Shown piece after piece: positions 22,136 to 32,740 of a stretch of DNA of 64,000 nucleotides; positions within the stretch are counted from its first letter, which is position 1; the number at the start of each line of letters is the position of its first letter. The stretch spans positions 2,914,001 through 2,978,000 of the forward strand of contig CP012811.1 in NCBI GenBank assembly GCA_001936135.1, read 5' to 3'. The notes under the pieces are model-generated. The model was not told the origin of the DNA, did not search any database, and saw nothing but the letters and a program-made list of their open reading frames with translations. A program made the position numbers and the translations under genes. This stretch comes from Saccharomycopsis fibuligera x Saccharomycopsis cf. fibuligera (taxonomy: Eukaryota; Ascomycota; Saccharomycetes; Ascoideales; Saccharomycopsidaceae).

Positions 22136-23521
22136 TTAGAGCAAAAAAACGCTGGAAACAGCAAAGAAGAATGTGTAAAACAAAGCAACGATGCCTCTGT
22201 TATTTTGTGAATGAGCAGCACCATTAGTGGAGAGCTCAACAGATGCAACAGTGCTGGATGCATCAGATGATGAAATAATAGCGGTTACGCCAGAGCCATC
22301 AGAAGTAACAGAACTGGCTAAAGTAGAAGCAGTGGCACTGCTGGAGTCTGTTTCGGCTTCAGAGTTGATTTCAGAGTCGGTGGAACTAGCAGCTTCAGTA
22401 GAAGCCTCAGTGGAGGAGATTTTGACAGAGCTTGAAGTGGCTTTGACAGAGGAAGATGGAGCAAGAGTAGAGGTCACAGAGCTAGAAGATCCGATGGATG
22501 AGCTAGAAGCAACAGAAGTGGCGCTGACGGAAGAAGAAGCGACAGAAGAGCTTGCAGAGGAAGAGGAAGCAGCAGAAGTGCTGGAAGAACTTGCAGAAGC
22601 GACAGAAGAACTTGCAGAGGAAGAAGAAGCTACAGAAGAGCTTGCAGAGGAAGAGGAAGCAGCAGAAGTGCTGGAACTAGCAGAAGATGAGGAGGACGAA
22701 GAAGAGGAATCCTTTTCAACCGCGCTGCCGTTCAAATTACCCAAGATCTTACCAGTATCAGATTTGATAGATTCCCAGCTACCAGTGGAGTCACTGTATT
22801 CATAATTGTCACCAGTGGAGTAATCTGTAACCACCAATTGTTTGAAGTAAGCGTTGAATGGAGCTTGTGAGTAATCAGTTAAACCACCGGCCCATTCAAT
22901 GGTGCCTTCGGCATTAGATGAATCACCAGCTGCCCAAAGACCAATGTAAACAGCCATTGGAGCTTGCGGATAGCCAGATGGCGAGTCGGAGTTCAAAGTT
23001 CTGACCAAGTTACCATCAACGTACCATTTAGTAGAATCTTGAGTCCAGTCGATAGTATAATTGTGGAAACTTGTGGTTGGACTGTTGACTGGGTGCAATC
23101 CACCTCTGTCGTAGGTGGTGGTGTCACCTTTAGAGAAGAAGTTGGATTGAACTTGAGTGTCATCGCCACCTAACCATTCAACGTCAATTTCATCCTTGTC
23201 ATCAGATTGCAAGTAGAAAGTAGTAGCAATACCGGTACCTGGAGCGGCTTTAACAATAGCTTCGGTTCTACCGAATTGGATATAAAATTTAGATTTGATG
23301 GATGGGTTGTCGAATCTTTTGGCCAAAGTCAACTCTAAGCCATCATCGGTACCATATTTAACATTGTCACCATAATGGTAGGTTTCAAAGTAGTCAGATT
23401 CAGAACTGAAATCCAAATTTATGGATTTTCCCAAAGCCTTGTTCTTAGTGCCGGCGGTAACAGAAGAGGCAGTAGTTAAACCGGCAGACAAGATGAGAGA
23501 AAGTAAGTATTGTGGAAGCAT
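22136..23521 (-). CDS. CRH1: Crh1-type GPI-anchored cell-wall transglycosylase (GH16)
   Basis: A 461-residue secreted protein. Residues 1-20 form a signal peptide. The GH16 domain contains FYLQSDDKDEIDVEWLGG, whose E111 and E115 are the expected catalytic pair, followed by QVQSNFFSKGDTTTYDRG and the IDWTQDSTKWYVDG block, all typical of Crh1. These enzymes link chitin to beta-1,6-glucan at the cell surface. No chitin-binding domain precedes the catalytic domain, unlike Utr2 or Crr1. A long Ser/Ala-rich stalk (about 270-425) built from ASSS-type repeats leads to a hydrophobic C-terminus fitting a GPI signal, with a plausible attachment site in NGAAHSQNN. The gene has a clear TATA sequence about 165 bp upstream. 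Confidence 0.93.
   Translation of the reverse strand: MLPQYLLSLILSAGLTTASSVTAGTKNKALGKSINLDFSSESDYFETYHYGDNVKYGTDDGLELTLAKRFDNPSIKSKFYIQFGRTEAIVKAAPGTGIATTFYLQSDDKDEIDVEWLGGDDTQVQSNFFSKGDTTTYDRGGLHPVNSPTTSFHNYTIDWTQDSTKWYVDGNLVRTLNSDSPSGYPQAPMAVYIGLWAAGDSSNAEGTIEWAGGLTDYSQAPFNAYFKQLVVTDYSTGDNYEYSDSTGSWESIKSDTGKILGNLNGSAVEKDSSSSSSSSSASSSTSAASSSSASSSVASSSSASSSVASASSSSTSAASSSSASSSVASSSVSATSVASSSSIGSSSSVTSTLAPSSSVKATSSSVKISSTEASTEAASSTDSEINSEAETDSSSATASTLASSVTSDGSGVTAIISSSDASSTVASVELSTNGAAHSQNNRGIVALFYTFFFAVSSVFLL
22500..22700. repeat. Coding minisatellite for the Ser/Ala stalk of the CRH1-like protein
   Basis: Imperfect repeats based on GCAGAGGAAGAGGAAGC and AGAAGAGCTTGC units on the plus strand encode ASSSSAS and SVASS blocks on the minus strand. 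Such arrays change length by slippage and recombination and vary stalk length in wall proteins. Confidence 0.75.
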
Positions 23522-23683
23522 TATTGATTTTTATCTGATTTGTGGTATGTTTGTTGATTTGATAATGAAATCAAAGCCCCAGTGAGTAGTAGCAGGAAGG
23601 TTTGAATGAATAATAATAGAAAACAAAGAAACAACAAAAATGCTAGATCTGGGCTTTGTCAATTGGCATGGTGGCTGGGTGGC

Positions 23684-23691
23684 ATTATATA
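23684..23691 (-). promoter_or_regulatory. TATA box of the CRH1-like gene
   Basis: On the minus strand the sequence reads TATATAAT, about 163-170 bp upstream of the ATG, next to an A-rich tract. The spacing suits a yeast TATA promoter with a leader of roughly 60-120 bases. Confidence 0.6.
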
Positions 23692-26600
23692 CTTTTTTTT
23701 TTTTCGAAAGGCAATGTGATCCAAAGGGCAAATCTGTCTTGAGATACACGCGGACCACCATGTTGGCGGTGTGCGAATAAAAGGGGGCTGGGGTGGTGTA
23801 CATGCGTAAACGGGTCAAAGACATGCGTCTGCATGTGGCAAAAAACAAAAAATAAAAAAAGATACTATGAGGTTTTATTTCTAAAAAAAAAAAAAAAAAG
23901 TAAAAAACTGTCCCTGGGAGAGTTACCAGCGCAACACTAGTAAAAGCACAAGCTATGCTACTGTTATTTGTGGTGCTTGAAGAAGTCCATATGGCAACAG
24001 TAGTCTACAAGGACGCTGAATGAGGTCACAAATGCAGCACTCTATTACCGCCTTTGTAGATGGATAGTCGCGACACCCAATAGCAAAACCATAAGCGCCA
24101 GGCACCCTACTTGCAGTGATGGTATTGTTGGCATACCGCGGTGGTGTTCAGTTGGGAGCTAGCTCTAGTATCAATTCGCACTGCTGTAGCAAAATTTTCT
24201 GGTAAAACAAGTAGCTAGCTGTCTCGAAACCTTGGTTTCAAAAATATTATCTATCTCTTACTGGACAAAAAGGCATTCCGTACAAATCAATAAGACAGCG
24301 ATGACACTTTGCCAGTCCCAAATTTGTTTGAGCCCTCAATTAGCAGCCCGAAAAAGGGGGTGGTGGTGGGGGTTCCTGGATAGGGCAGTGAGAAGTAGCA
24401 CTAACGGGACCTAATTGGGAAGCGTGATCTGTCTCAGCTGTCATAACAATAGGTCTGCCCCCCGGGTTATTTTTAGTAGATGCATATGGCATGAAAATTC
24501 TTTTCGTCGGGCAGATCAGGAGAGGCTCTTGTTGCTACTATTTTTTGCCGTAGACGCTTGTGGTGTATTGTTCTTGTATTTTTCTCTGTTCTATTTATAT
24601 AACCATTTAGAAATTCCCGCCGGCATTAACGTCATAACTATGGCAAGGACAGCGCACTAATTGCAAGAATGTCACCATGCCGGGGAACAGGGCGCTATCT
24701 AACCAACGCTAAAAGCTGTCCCAGTTGTCACCGGGCGAGCTGGTCTGTTTCCTGGGGCTAATTCATCAACTTTGCTTAATATGTCCACAGGCTTTTGTTT
24801 ATTGCAGCAGGTACTACTGCGGACAAAAATAACACACAAATGAGCGTTTGTTTCTATCGTTTGATCAGACTTTTGCTACAATACAAGCAGGCGTTAAACA
24901 ATCGACTCTTTGTTTTGCCAAACCGCACTTGCGATTTTTGGCACTTCGGCGCTTGCCGGTGTTTACATATTGCTTGATCCGGAAAGCCAGGCGCACACAG
25001 CGAAGAAAAAAACACAACCAGTGTAAGCTGCACTATAGTTATCGTAAGCAATCGCTGACGCCTCAAAAATGCAAATTTCAACTGTTAGACCCACTTATGT
25101 GTCCTTGTCATGGGCTCATCATGCATAAATGTTTGTTTTTCTTCTACTTGGAATCAATTAAACGAGATTGTGCTGCTAGTAGATGACATTCCCGATCTTG
25201 TGGCAATTAGGTAGACGGCAATACAATGTCGTTTTTGTTTTCCCTTTGCAGCAATCTCTGAAGCTCGCGATACTCAAGCAGTTTTTCAAAACATCGGCAA
25301 AGCCTTGTGTAGAGCCCCATATACGAATGTCGATAGTATACTCTTGGCTAAAAGTGAACCGTCTCGCTGTACTAAATACCATTTAACCAGCTGTTTCAAT
25401 TGACATGCAGTATATTTTACTTTTCTGCAAAATAAAAAAAATAAAAAAAAAAAAAAAAATTATAATTTTAGGGTCGTTAGCTACAACAGCTACTCTTGGG
25501 AAAATTGGAGTGCTCGCCAAGCATTAATATAGGAACTGCTATGCTGGAAGGAACGCGACATAATTTCACTGACCAGCTGCGACTACAAAGTGGCACTTTG
25601 TTACGATTCAGAGACCAGAAAAATGGTAGCTCCTGTAGGTTAATTTTTTTGGCATAAAAAAGCTATGGCAATGAAGGTGTGAGAAGCATCAATATGCTCG
25701 TCTATTGGCAATTTCGTGTACAAGAAAGCATCATTAAAGCCTTTTAAGTGAAAATAAAAGTAATAACACATTAAAAGTGGGGTTTCATTGCCAATATTCA
25801 TCCTTTGCATGTATTGGCTATCCCTACATGCTCTCGTCGACAGCGCTAGGGCAACTGAGTACCAAGTCGCGCAATCTGTTAAGCGTTCAGATGCTGACTT
25901 TGAAGCGTAACTTCTTTTCTTTCATTTGCAGTGAAGACTGTATCGCTCCTGTGAAATACTATTTTTTTTTTCTTTTTTTTTTTTTTTGCTGGAATGGTAA
26001 GGACAACCAACCAATTAGCGTTCGCCAATCAAATACATCTTAATCATTATAGCATTGATTCTCATGATGGACATTGGCTAATAGTTGACCAGTCATCGTC
26101 CACTCGATTACCAAATTAGACAATCATTGCATTTCTTTTTCTTCTTCTTCCAACGAATTATAAGTATTCTTTGCAAGAACGCGATCCAACTCAGCCTTAA
26201 TAAACTGCACTTTATCCGAGCTCACCAAAAGGTTAGTATCATCAAGTTCTTCAATGATTATGTCGTGGCGCTTGGAATCGATATCCACAATGAGCGCTTT
26301 GATTGATGGATCGCTATTGTTTGAAAAAAGTCAGTATGGAAGCCAGAACGAAAAAGAGATGATTCGGTATGCTTTTATTGGTTCATTGCTAGGTAACTTA
26401 TGACGTTATTGCTTACCATTTCACCAAATGACCTTTGACAGCTCTGACCATTTTTTAAGTAGTAAAAACAGCTGTTCTAATATATGGTGGCGCTGTTGCT
26501 CATAGATATATCGTTGCAACTACAAAAATCAAGTAGTTGTGCTTTATTACGAAAATCTTTGACTTTTTTCTCATCTGCAGAAATTGAATGCAACCCGTGC

Positions 26601-27255
26601 GGATGTGACCGCTTGTTGGTGTATCACCGGAAGTAGGCAAGTTTACATAGCAATAAAACAAAATGATAGATTTTCAAAACTCAGAGCTATTTCTTTTACG
26701 GTAGTCATCTTTTAAGGCGCTGTTGTTATGGCTTTCTTTTCGGATACGTGTAGCTCATTTGTTATCTGTCGACATGTAATTGTTATTTGGTGTTAGTCAA
26801 CTGCTTTTTGGATAGCACTTTGCGCGGGACTCCCGACTGTTTTCTCACTATTTAATGTGTAGTGAAAAATATCATATTTTTAAAAAATCTGACATTTAAG
26901 TTCAAAAAAGGTCTGTATTAAGTAGGTTGCCAAAAAAATGGTTATCAAACTTATTTTCAGTTTTATCCAATATTCCCTTGTTGACTTACTGTTGCAGCAG
27001 CCAATCTACAGCCCATATAAAGCGTTAATAAGTCAAAAAAAAAAAAAAAAAAAAAAAACGATGTGTCTTTAAAAGAAAGAAATATCTTTTTTATTCAAAA
27101 ATTTGTTGAGTAATAAATGATGACGCTCCTATAGAATAATTTTGTAAGATTTGTTATATCGAAGCTATAGCGGTATATGGATATCGGCTTGTCATTTAAT
27201 TCACCCATCTCTATATACCCAAGTTTGAAGAAACACAACAACACCGACGTCTGTG

Positions 27256-27281
27256 TTTTTTTTTTTTTTTTTAAAAAAAAA
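27256..27281. repeat. T17-A9 junction
   Basis: Seventeen T directly followed by nine A, giving a self-complementary 18-bp T9A9 core. A second element of the same design lies about 335 bp to the right. Confidence 0.85.
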
Positions 27282-27590
27282 GTATCTCAATAATATACCG
27301 TAATTGCATGTTTTTTTTCCGTTCTTTAACCCTTTTTTCCTTTTTTTATTTGAATATGTTTAGCTTATTCTGTAGATAAAGTGTTGAGAATCAAAATAAT
27401 TGATCTTGTTTGCTCCTCAAAGGTTGAAAGTCAATCCTGATCTGAGGAACAACCTATTTTGTGACAGTTAATTAGAACTAAGAGAACACATAAATGTTGA
27501 CAAGATTAGACCCACACATACGACCTCTAAACGAGGCTTTTTATTTGTTGTTGTCAAATGTACAGATGTTAAATAAATATTATAACTTAC

Positions 27591-27612
27591 TTTTTTTTTT
27601 TTTAAAAAAAAA
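27591..27612. repeat. T13-A9 junction
   Basis: Thirteen T followed by nine A, again a T9A9 palindrome. Such tracts are stiff and nucleosome-free, and could act as an origin, terminator or boundary element; no function is shown. Confidence 0.85.
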
Positions 27613-28311
27613 GTCAACATGTGTGTACGGCATTAAAAGGGTAGTGACTGATATTTATAGAGAGAAGCTTGATAAAGCGCACCTTGCTGAATATCGAAGA
27701 AGAAAAATTACTGGCACTTTCGTTCTGTACTTTCGCTCTTCAATGGCCCAATTTTGGATATCTAGACCTACAAAATCTTTGGTATAAACATTTGATAGTC
27801 ATAACTTAATGCAGCTGCTCTATATTTTAGCCTTATGCACTATGCACGCCGTCTATATCTTTAGCGTTAAACGTTTAATTTTGCTTAAAAGCTCAAATTG
27901 TTTAACAAACTGAGTATAAGACCCAGGGAACTGTAAATTTACATAAGTCTGCTGCTCAATAATAATAATCACTATAAATTTAGTGCATCCGCGTGCTTCA
28001 TAAGCACGGACATGAAGATAATAACTAAGGTAAAAAAAAAAAAAAAAATGACTATAGCAAATAGTAGTGTTGGAACTTACAGCAGGTAAAGTGGGCTATT
28101 AACAATATCACAATATCAGATACCAACAAAACAACCCAAGTATTTGACCAATTGTACTAAAATTACGATCCTTCGTCTTTGTTGGTCTTTGTAGAAACCA
28201 AAAAAAAAAAAAAAAAAGAATGTATAGCATTCATCTATCTACTATCTACAATTTTGTTTTATTTCGGACCTTAACAGCAGCGCGAAAGTTAACCTTGTCT
28301 AATATATACTA

Positions 28312-28629
28312 ACTGCGTGACATACACGCAGTAGCTTAACCAAATTTAATAAAACACCAAAATACATAAAATTATACAAAAACGCATGTATGTTCAATGA
28401 CGCTTGGTAACGTTAGCCAATGTTAGCCAACGCTACGCGGCGTCCTGCCCGGTCCTGTGACGTCGTGTATCTGCGATGGTTCTTCAAGCTGACAGACAGA
28501 TCCCGGCAATCCATCCATCCACCCATCTATTCATTCATTTATCGGTGAATGAATGCAGTAACGAGGGCAGCGCTGCTAGCAAGTGCAAGTAAAAGCGCTT
28601 TCAAGTACAAACACTTGCTCGCACTTGCT
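28312..28629. other. Cluster of three perfect inverted repeats
   Basis: ACTGCGTG/CACGCAGT with a 5-base loop (28312-28332), ATTCATTCA/TGAATGAAT with an 8-base loop (28529-28554), and AGCAAGTGC/GCACTTGCT around a 34-base loop (28578-28629). Between them lie GTTAGCCAA repeats and a patch with GACGTC. All stems were checked base by base. They could belong to a structured RNA or to protein-binding or replication elements. Confidence 0.6.
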
Positions 28630-29505
28630 GCAAATTCCCACAATCCACAGTATTGTAGCGATATGTTTATGGCGAATATTCTGTCGATAACCACAAACTC
28701 CGGCTTATCAAAGTTACGGCGGCGTCTGTCTACATATTGTATCTACGCAAACTTATTTGTACTTTACATACAGGCCGTCATGCTTACAGTGGCAGCAATT
28801 CCTAATAACTAGTTTAACCAACTAGCGCGTGCGTGTCAGCAAAAAACAAAAACAAAAACAAAAAACGACAGAAAATAGAAAACAGAAAACAAAAAACAGA
28901 AAATAAAAAAAAGACGCGTCAACATGCGCATTGTGGAGTTTGGATGTTGAGCCTGGAACATTGGCCATGGGCTGGTGTTTTGAAAGATTATTAAAAATAG
29001 ACAACTCAAGAAATAATGAGAAATAGAGCAAATAATAGGAGAAAACTAAAAAGAAAAACAAGCCGCGTATATATCAATATTTATAAAAAGATGTAATGGT
29101 AGTAATAGTGATACTGATTGTTAAAGTAAAAAAGAAAAAAAAAAAAAAAAAACAAAGACAATAGTTTAAAGAATACTTAGGAGGGGGAAAAATATATTCG
29201 GAACACAAGATAAAAACAGAAAGAAGAGTAAATAGACAAAAACAAAATAAAAATAGTAATAGGCCTAATCCACACAAGCAACTTAAAGTATTCCATTTCA
29301 TCCCAAATGGAAATATCTTCTCATTACTTATTAAAATTACAAAGTCAACCGCAACGTTTCAAGAGGCAAAAATAATAATAAAAAAAGACTAACAAAAAAG
29401 AAAATATCAAATGATAAAGACCAAAATAAAAATAAAAATAAAATAAAAAAAAAAAAAAAAAAACAGAGGAAAAAACACAAATAAAATCAAGAAAGTCACC
29501 AACAC

Positions 29506-30933
29506 TCAATGATCAGCTTTTTCTTTTTTCAACTCAGAACCATTGCTACCGGACTGTTGAGCATTACTGCCAGATCCACTAGAAGATTGTTGAGCAGCAC
29601 CTGCTTGCTGCTGCGGAACAGATTGGCCTTGGTAGTTACCATAGTACAAGTATTGTTGATTGTTACCTCCAACTGGGTATCCATATTGATTGTAACCGTA
29701 ATTGTATTGTGGATACTGTTGATAAAGAGCAGCAGCTTGTTGCCCCTGAGCATCAGCTGTGGTTCCAGCAGTTTGTGCAGCTCCAGTAGTAGCTGCAGTG
29801 CCATCAGCACCAGTAGCTTGAGCAGCAGCAGCGGCTTGAGCAGCAGCGCCGTTTTCAGTACCATTCTGTGGAGTAGAAGTGGCTACTGGACCACTTGGGT
29901 AAGCATAATTGAAAGCAGCTTGACCAGCAGTTTGGCCAGTGGCACCAGCTGGTAGAGCTTGACCAGCTTGACCAGCAACACCAGCTTGACCAGCAGCGCC
30001 AGCAGCACCACCTTGAGGCAAGTAAGCAGCGCTACCACCACCATTCAAAAAGAATGCTTTGATGTCTCTCACAAACAATGGGAACAATAAATCAGCAATT
30101 CCCTCATTTCTAGCAAGTTCAAAAGCACGCTCGAATGGAATCCAAACACCTTTTAAGTTCATTGCACCAATCTTGACCACGTATCTTGTCTTTTCAGTTT
30201 TTAAAATACCATCTCTTCTACCACGCGTCATACCGGTAACATTTAACAATTTAGTACCATTAATAAAATTTGAATCTTCACGTCTAGAAACAGAAATGTT
30301 ACGCGCCTCAACTTGGTAACAAACGGTGTTTTCGTCTTCCCAAAAAGTGGTGGTGATTCTTGGTTTGGTTGGAGTTTGACTAATCAATGGTCTAGTAGGA
30401 AATTGCCATGCAGCGGCAGCAGCCGGGTTAGCAATCAATTGATTATTGAAAGCTGCAGTGTTAGCAGGATATGGATGAGGAGTAGCTTGGTAAGAGACAG
30501 CAGCACCAGGAGTTGGTTGAGAAGCTGGGTTAGCAGAAGCAGAATTACTGGCACCGGCACCTGAAGCGCTACCCTTTTTGTCATCTTGTTTAGAAGTTTG
30601 ACCAGTCGTCGCGTATTGGTAAGGTGTAGATTGTTGACCAGCGGCAGCAGCGGCAGCGGCGGCTTGTTGTTGTTGCTGCTGTTGTTGTTGACTTAATTGA
30701 TAGAATTGTTGTTGGTTTGGGTAGGAGTACGCGTTACTGCTATCATAATAGTTTGGGTATCCACGTCCATAGGAATTGTAGTATGGCTGATGAGACTGTT
30801 GTTGAGAAGACGCGCCAGAAGCTTGTTGCGATTGGTTTTGGTTGGAGCCCTGTTGAGCTTGTTGAGACGAATCGGCGCCAGCTTGGCCCTGTTGTTGATT
30901 ATCGTAAGCGTAAGATGATTGACTAGCAGACAT
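29506..30933 (-). CDS. EFG1: EFG1-like APSES transcription factor
   Basis: A 475-residue protein. The APSES domain (about 190-305) reads [20 protein letters not shown], then [40 protein letters not shown] and [13 protein letters not shown], which is unmistakably the Efg1/Sok2/Phd1/StuA family of bHLH-like DNA-binding regulators. Both flanks are Gln/Ala/Tyr/Gly-rich and prion-like, as in Candida Efg1, and the C-terminus ends in a short Lys/Glu motif. These factors act downstream of PKA to control filamentation and development. The segment [11 protein letters not shown] resembles StuA (VARREDN) and Efh1 more than the VVRRADN of Efg1/Sok2, so Efh1 is a real alternative. It shares its upstream region with the MDS3-like gene and has an exceptional ATG-free leader. 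Confidence 0.88.
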   Translation of the reverse strand: MSASQSSYAYDNQQQGQAGADSSQQAQQGSNQNQSQQASGASSQQQSHQPYYNSYGRGYPNYYDSSNAYSYPNQQQFYQLSQQQQQQQQQAAAAAAAAGQQSTPYQYATTGQTSKQDDKKGSASGAGASNSASANPASQPTPGAAVSYQATPHPYPANTAAFNNQLIANPAAAAAWQFPTRPLISQTPTKPRITTTFWEDENTVCYQVEARNISVSRREDSNFINGTKLLNVTGMTRGRRDGILKTEKTRYVVKIGAMNLKGVWIPFERAFELARNEGIADLLFPLFVRDIKAFFLNGGGSAAYLPQGGAAGAAGQAGVAGQAGQALPAGATGQTAGQAAFNYAYPSGPVATSTPQNGTENGAAAQAAAAAQATGADGTAATTGAAQTAGTTADAQGQQAAALYQQYPQYNYGYNQYGYPVGGNNQQYLYYGNYQGQSVPQQQAGAAQQSSSGSGSNAQQSGSNGSELKKEKADH

Positions 30934-32089
30934 TGCTGTATGGTTTTGAAATAATTTTGGTAATATTAGATATTCCAGCAGTGCCTTTATTGTTGAATTG
31001 TGTATCTGTTGATAGAGACTTTATCAATTGCTGCTTTCAAATATTTTCGAATATTTTCAAATAAACAATATCAACCAGCTTGAGGGTTATTTGCAATTAG
31101 ATCGAAGCAGAAGTAGAAAACAGTAAAATAAAGTAAAAAAAAAAAATATAGAAAAATAGGAAAATTTTCGTGTACGGTTTTGTTTTTGTTTTTGGCAGTC
31201 TTTGTTTTTTCGCCTAGCGGGAGAGTTCCGGGACAGTTTTGTGTGAGTCGGAATTAGGAAAAGCCGGAAAAGGAGTTAAACTCTAGCAAGAAAACAACGC
31301 TCTCAACAAGTTACTGAAAATTTTTTTCTTGCTTAAGAATGATAACAAAAAACAAAAACTAAAAAAAAAAAATGGGTTTGAGTGTTTGACTAATAACTCG
31401 GTTGTAAGTTATAGCTTTGTGACGGCCCAAGGAAGCGGATCTGATGCTGGAGGAGAATGAATGGGTTCTGACAGTACTGGCAGAAGAGGCCGAGACGAAC
31501 AATAACTCAAGAGCAGGAAGAAGTGAGTTCAAGTGAAGCGGAAGCAGGACTAAATCGTGGCCTTGCTTGATGGCGCTTGAGCAGGATCTTGCAACAATTG
31601 AGGAGTGGTTGACGCTAGAACGGTCTGGTGCACAGGGACGTTAGATGAGCAAAGTGTAACTATGAGCTTTGAATCGAAATAGGAATATGTCTGTAGCACA
31701 AACAGGAGACACAAATAATTGTTAATAGCACACAGCGGATGGGAACAGTACAATATGGTGTTATTTACCGGTGTTTTTGCAGAAGAAAAGAAGAGGAAAA
31801 GAAGAGGAAAAGAAGATAGAAATTACTTCAAAGTGCAGAAAATGCAAAGGAGCAGCAGCGACAAAAGGCAGGAATTCACAGCAGCGCAGCAGCGGCAGCA
31901 GCGAAGCAAAGCAATGCGGTGCACAATTGCCCGCTTGCAAAGCTTGCAAAGTTCTCAAGCTTGCAACCTGATTATCTGGCAGACAGAGTCTCGCCGCTTC
32001 TCACCGCTTGTCACTGCTGCTTGCCGGTTAGCGGTGGTTGACTGCAAAATTGGCTGCAATTTGACTGCCTATTGGCTGATGTGCCGTCA
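30934..32089 (-). promoter_or_regulatory. Predicted long ATG-free 5' leader of the EFG1-like gene
   Basis: Reading every line, I find no CAT on the plus strand, hence no ATG on the minus strand, from the start codon at 30933 up to 32092-32090. The opposite strand of the same stretch has about fifteen ATGs, so the gap is strand-specific and not simply composition. Candida albicans EFG1 is known for a leader of about 1.1 kb. I infer a transcript start near or below 32090. The stretch includes GCTTGCAAA repeats at 31932-31966. Confidence 0.65.
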
Positions 32090-32704
32090 CATGCAGCATC
32101 ACGCTCCTGCCGTGCCGTGCCGAGGCGTGCTGTGCCCAACAGAGTTTTACAGAACTGCCAACCTGGCGTACCACCGCCTGCATCGAAAGCAATCTCCTAT
32201 ATTAGAATACACCGAGCGTAACCCGGAACTCACTCAACAAGTTTGCATACCGGTTGGCAGCTTAGATGCTCCGGAAAACCCTTACAGGTAGTTCACCCCC
32301 TTATGCAGATACATGTGTATACATGTGTACAAAAGTGTCCTTACGCAGATATCACTCTCATTGCAAATCGAGGTGAAGTGGAATGAAGTCATTTTTTGCA
32401 GTTGCTTGCCTCGCTTAACGGTGGCTGGTGCTGTGTGTGCTGTGTTGACCCTTTCCCTATCACAGACAGTGTCTCTCCCTCTTTCGAGTCAGTTTTTTTT
32501 TTTCCATCCATCATCAAACAAATCCGTCTCGGGGATACTCGCTCAAATATCTTTCTGTCTTTAAAGCTATAGTTACTGCCTAGCCGTACACTAAGCCAAA
32601 GCTTCATTTCCCGCCTAGACCCACCACCACCTATACTGAGTCGTAATCCTGAAAATAGTCTCTCACAGCAGCGGTCGCCCATCGCCTGTATCTCAAATAC
32701 CTTT
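32090..32704. promoter_or_regulatory. Bidirectional promoter region, EFG1-like / MDS3-like
   Basis: This is the stretch left between the predicted EFG1-like leader and the MDS3-like leader. On the plus strand there is no ATG between about 32386 and 32704, so the MDS3 transcript may start near 32.4 kb, and the promoter core would be roughly 32.09-32.39 kb. That core is GC-richer at its left end (CCGTGCCGTGCCG near 32108) and has CCTATATTAG near 32204. Confidence 0.45.
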
Positions 32705-32740
32705 ATGTTTTCGCTGCTCATGAAGCTTTTCCAACATTAA
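32705..32740 (+). promoter_or_regulatory. Upstream ORF overlapping the MDS3 start codon (TAATG)
   Basis: An ATG at 32705 opens a frame encoding MFSLLMKLFQH and a TAA stop at 32738-32740. The last A of the stop is the first base of the main ATG, forming TAATG. A second in-frame ATG lies at 32720. The geometry is the one used for termination-reinitiation coupling; a role here is inferred. Confidence 0.6.

Larger units (their letters stand above)
23692..29505. other. Large gene-poor interval (about 5.8 kb)
   Basis: The stretch runs from the CRH1-like promoter to the 3' end of the EFG1-like gene. Open frames are short (at most about 110 codons), mutually overlapping on both strands and unlike any family I know. 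It is AT-rich with many A/T homopolymers, has two T-run/A-run junctions near 27.3 and 27.6 kb, and a somewhat GC-richer patch with perfect inverted repeats at 28.3-28.65 kb. The last 600 bases are extremely A-rich on the plus strand and probably belong to the 3' UTR of the EFG1-like gene. No tRNA, snRNA, SRP RNA or RNase P RNA signature was found by eye. Confidence 0.6.

Noticed and set aside
31719-32291. 190-codon plus frame
   Set aside because: It begins with TTG, has no domain, and lies antisense to the predicted EFG1-like leader and within the shared promoter.
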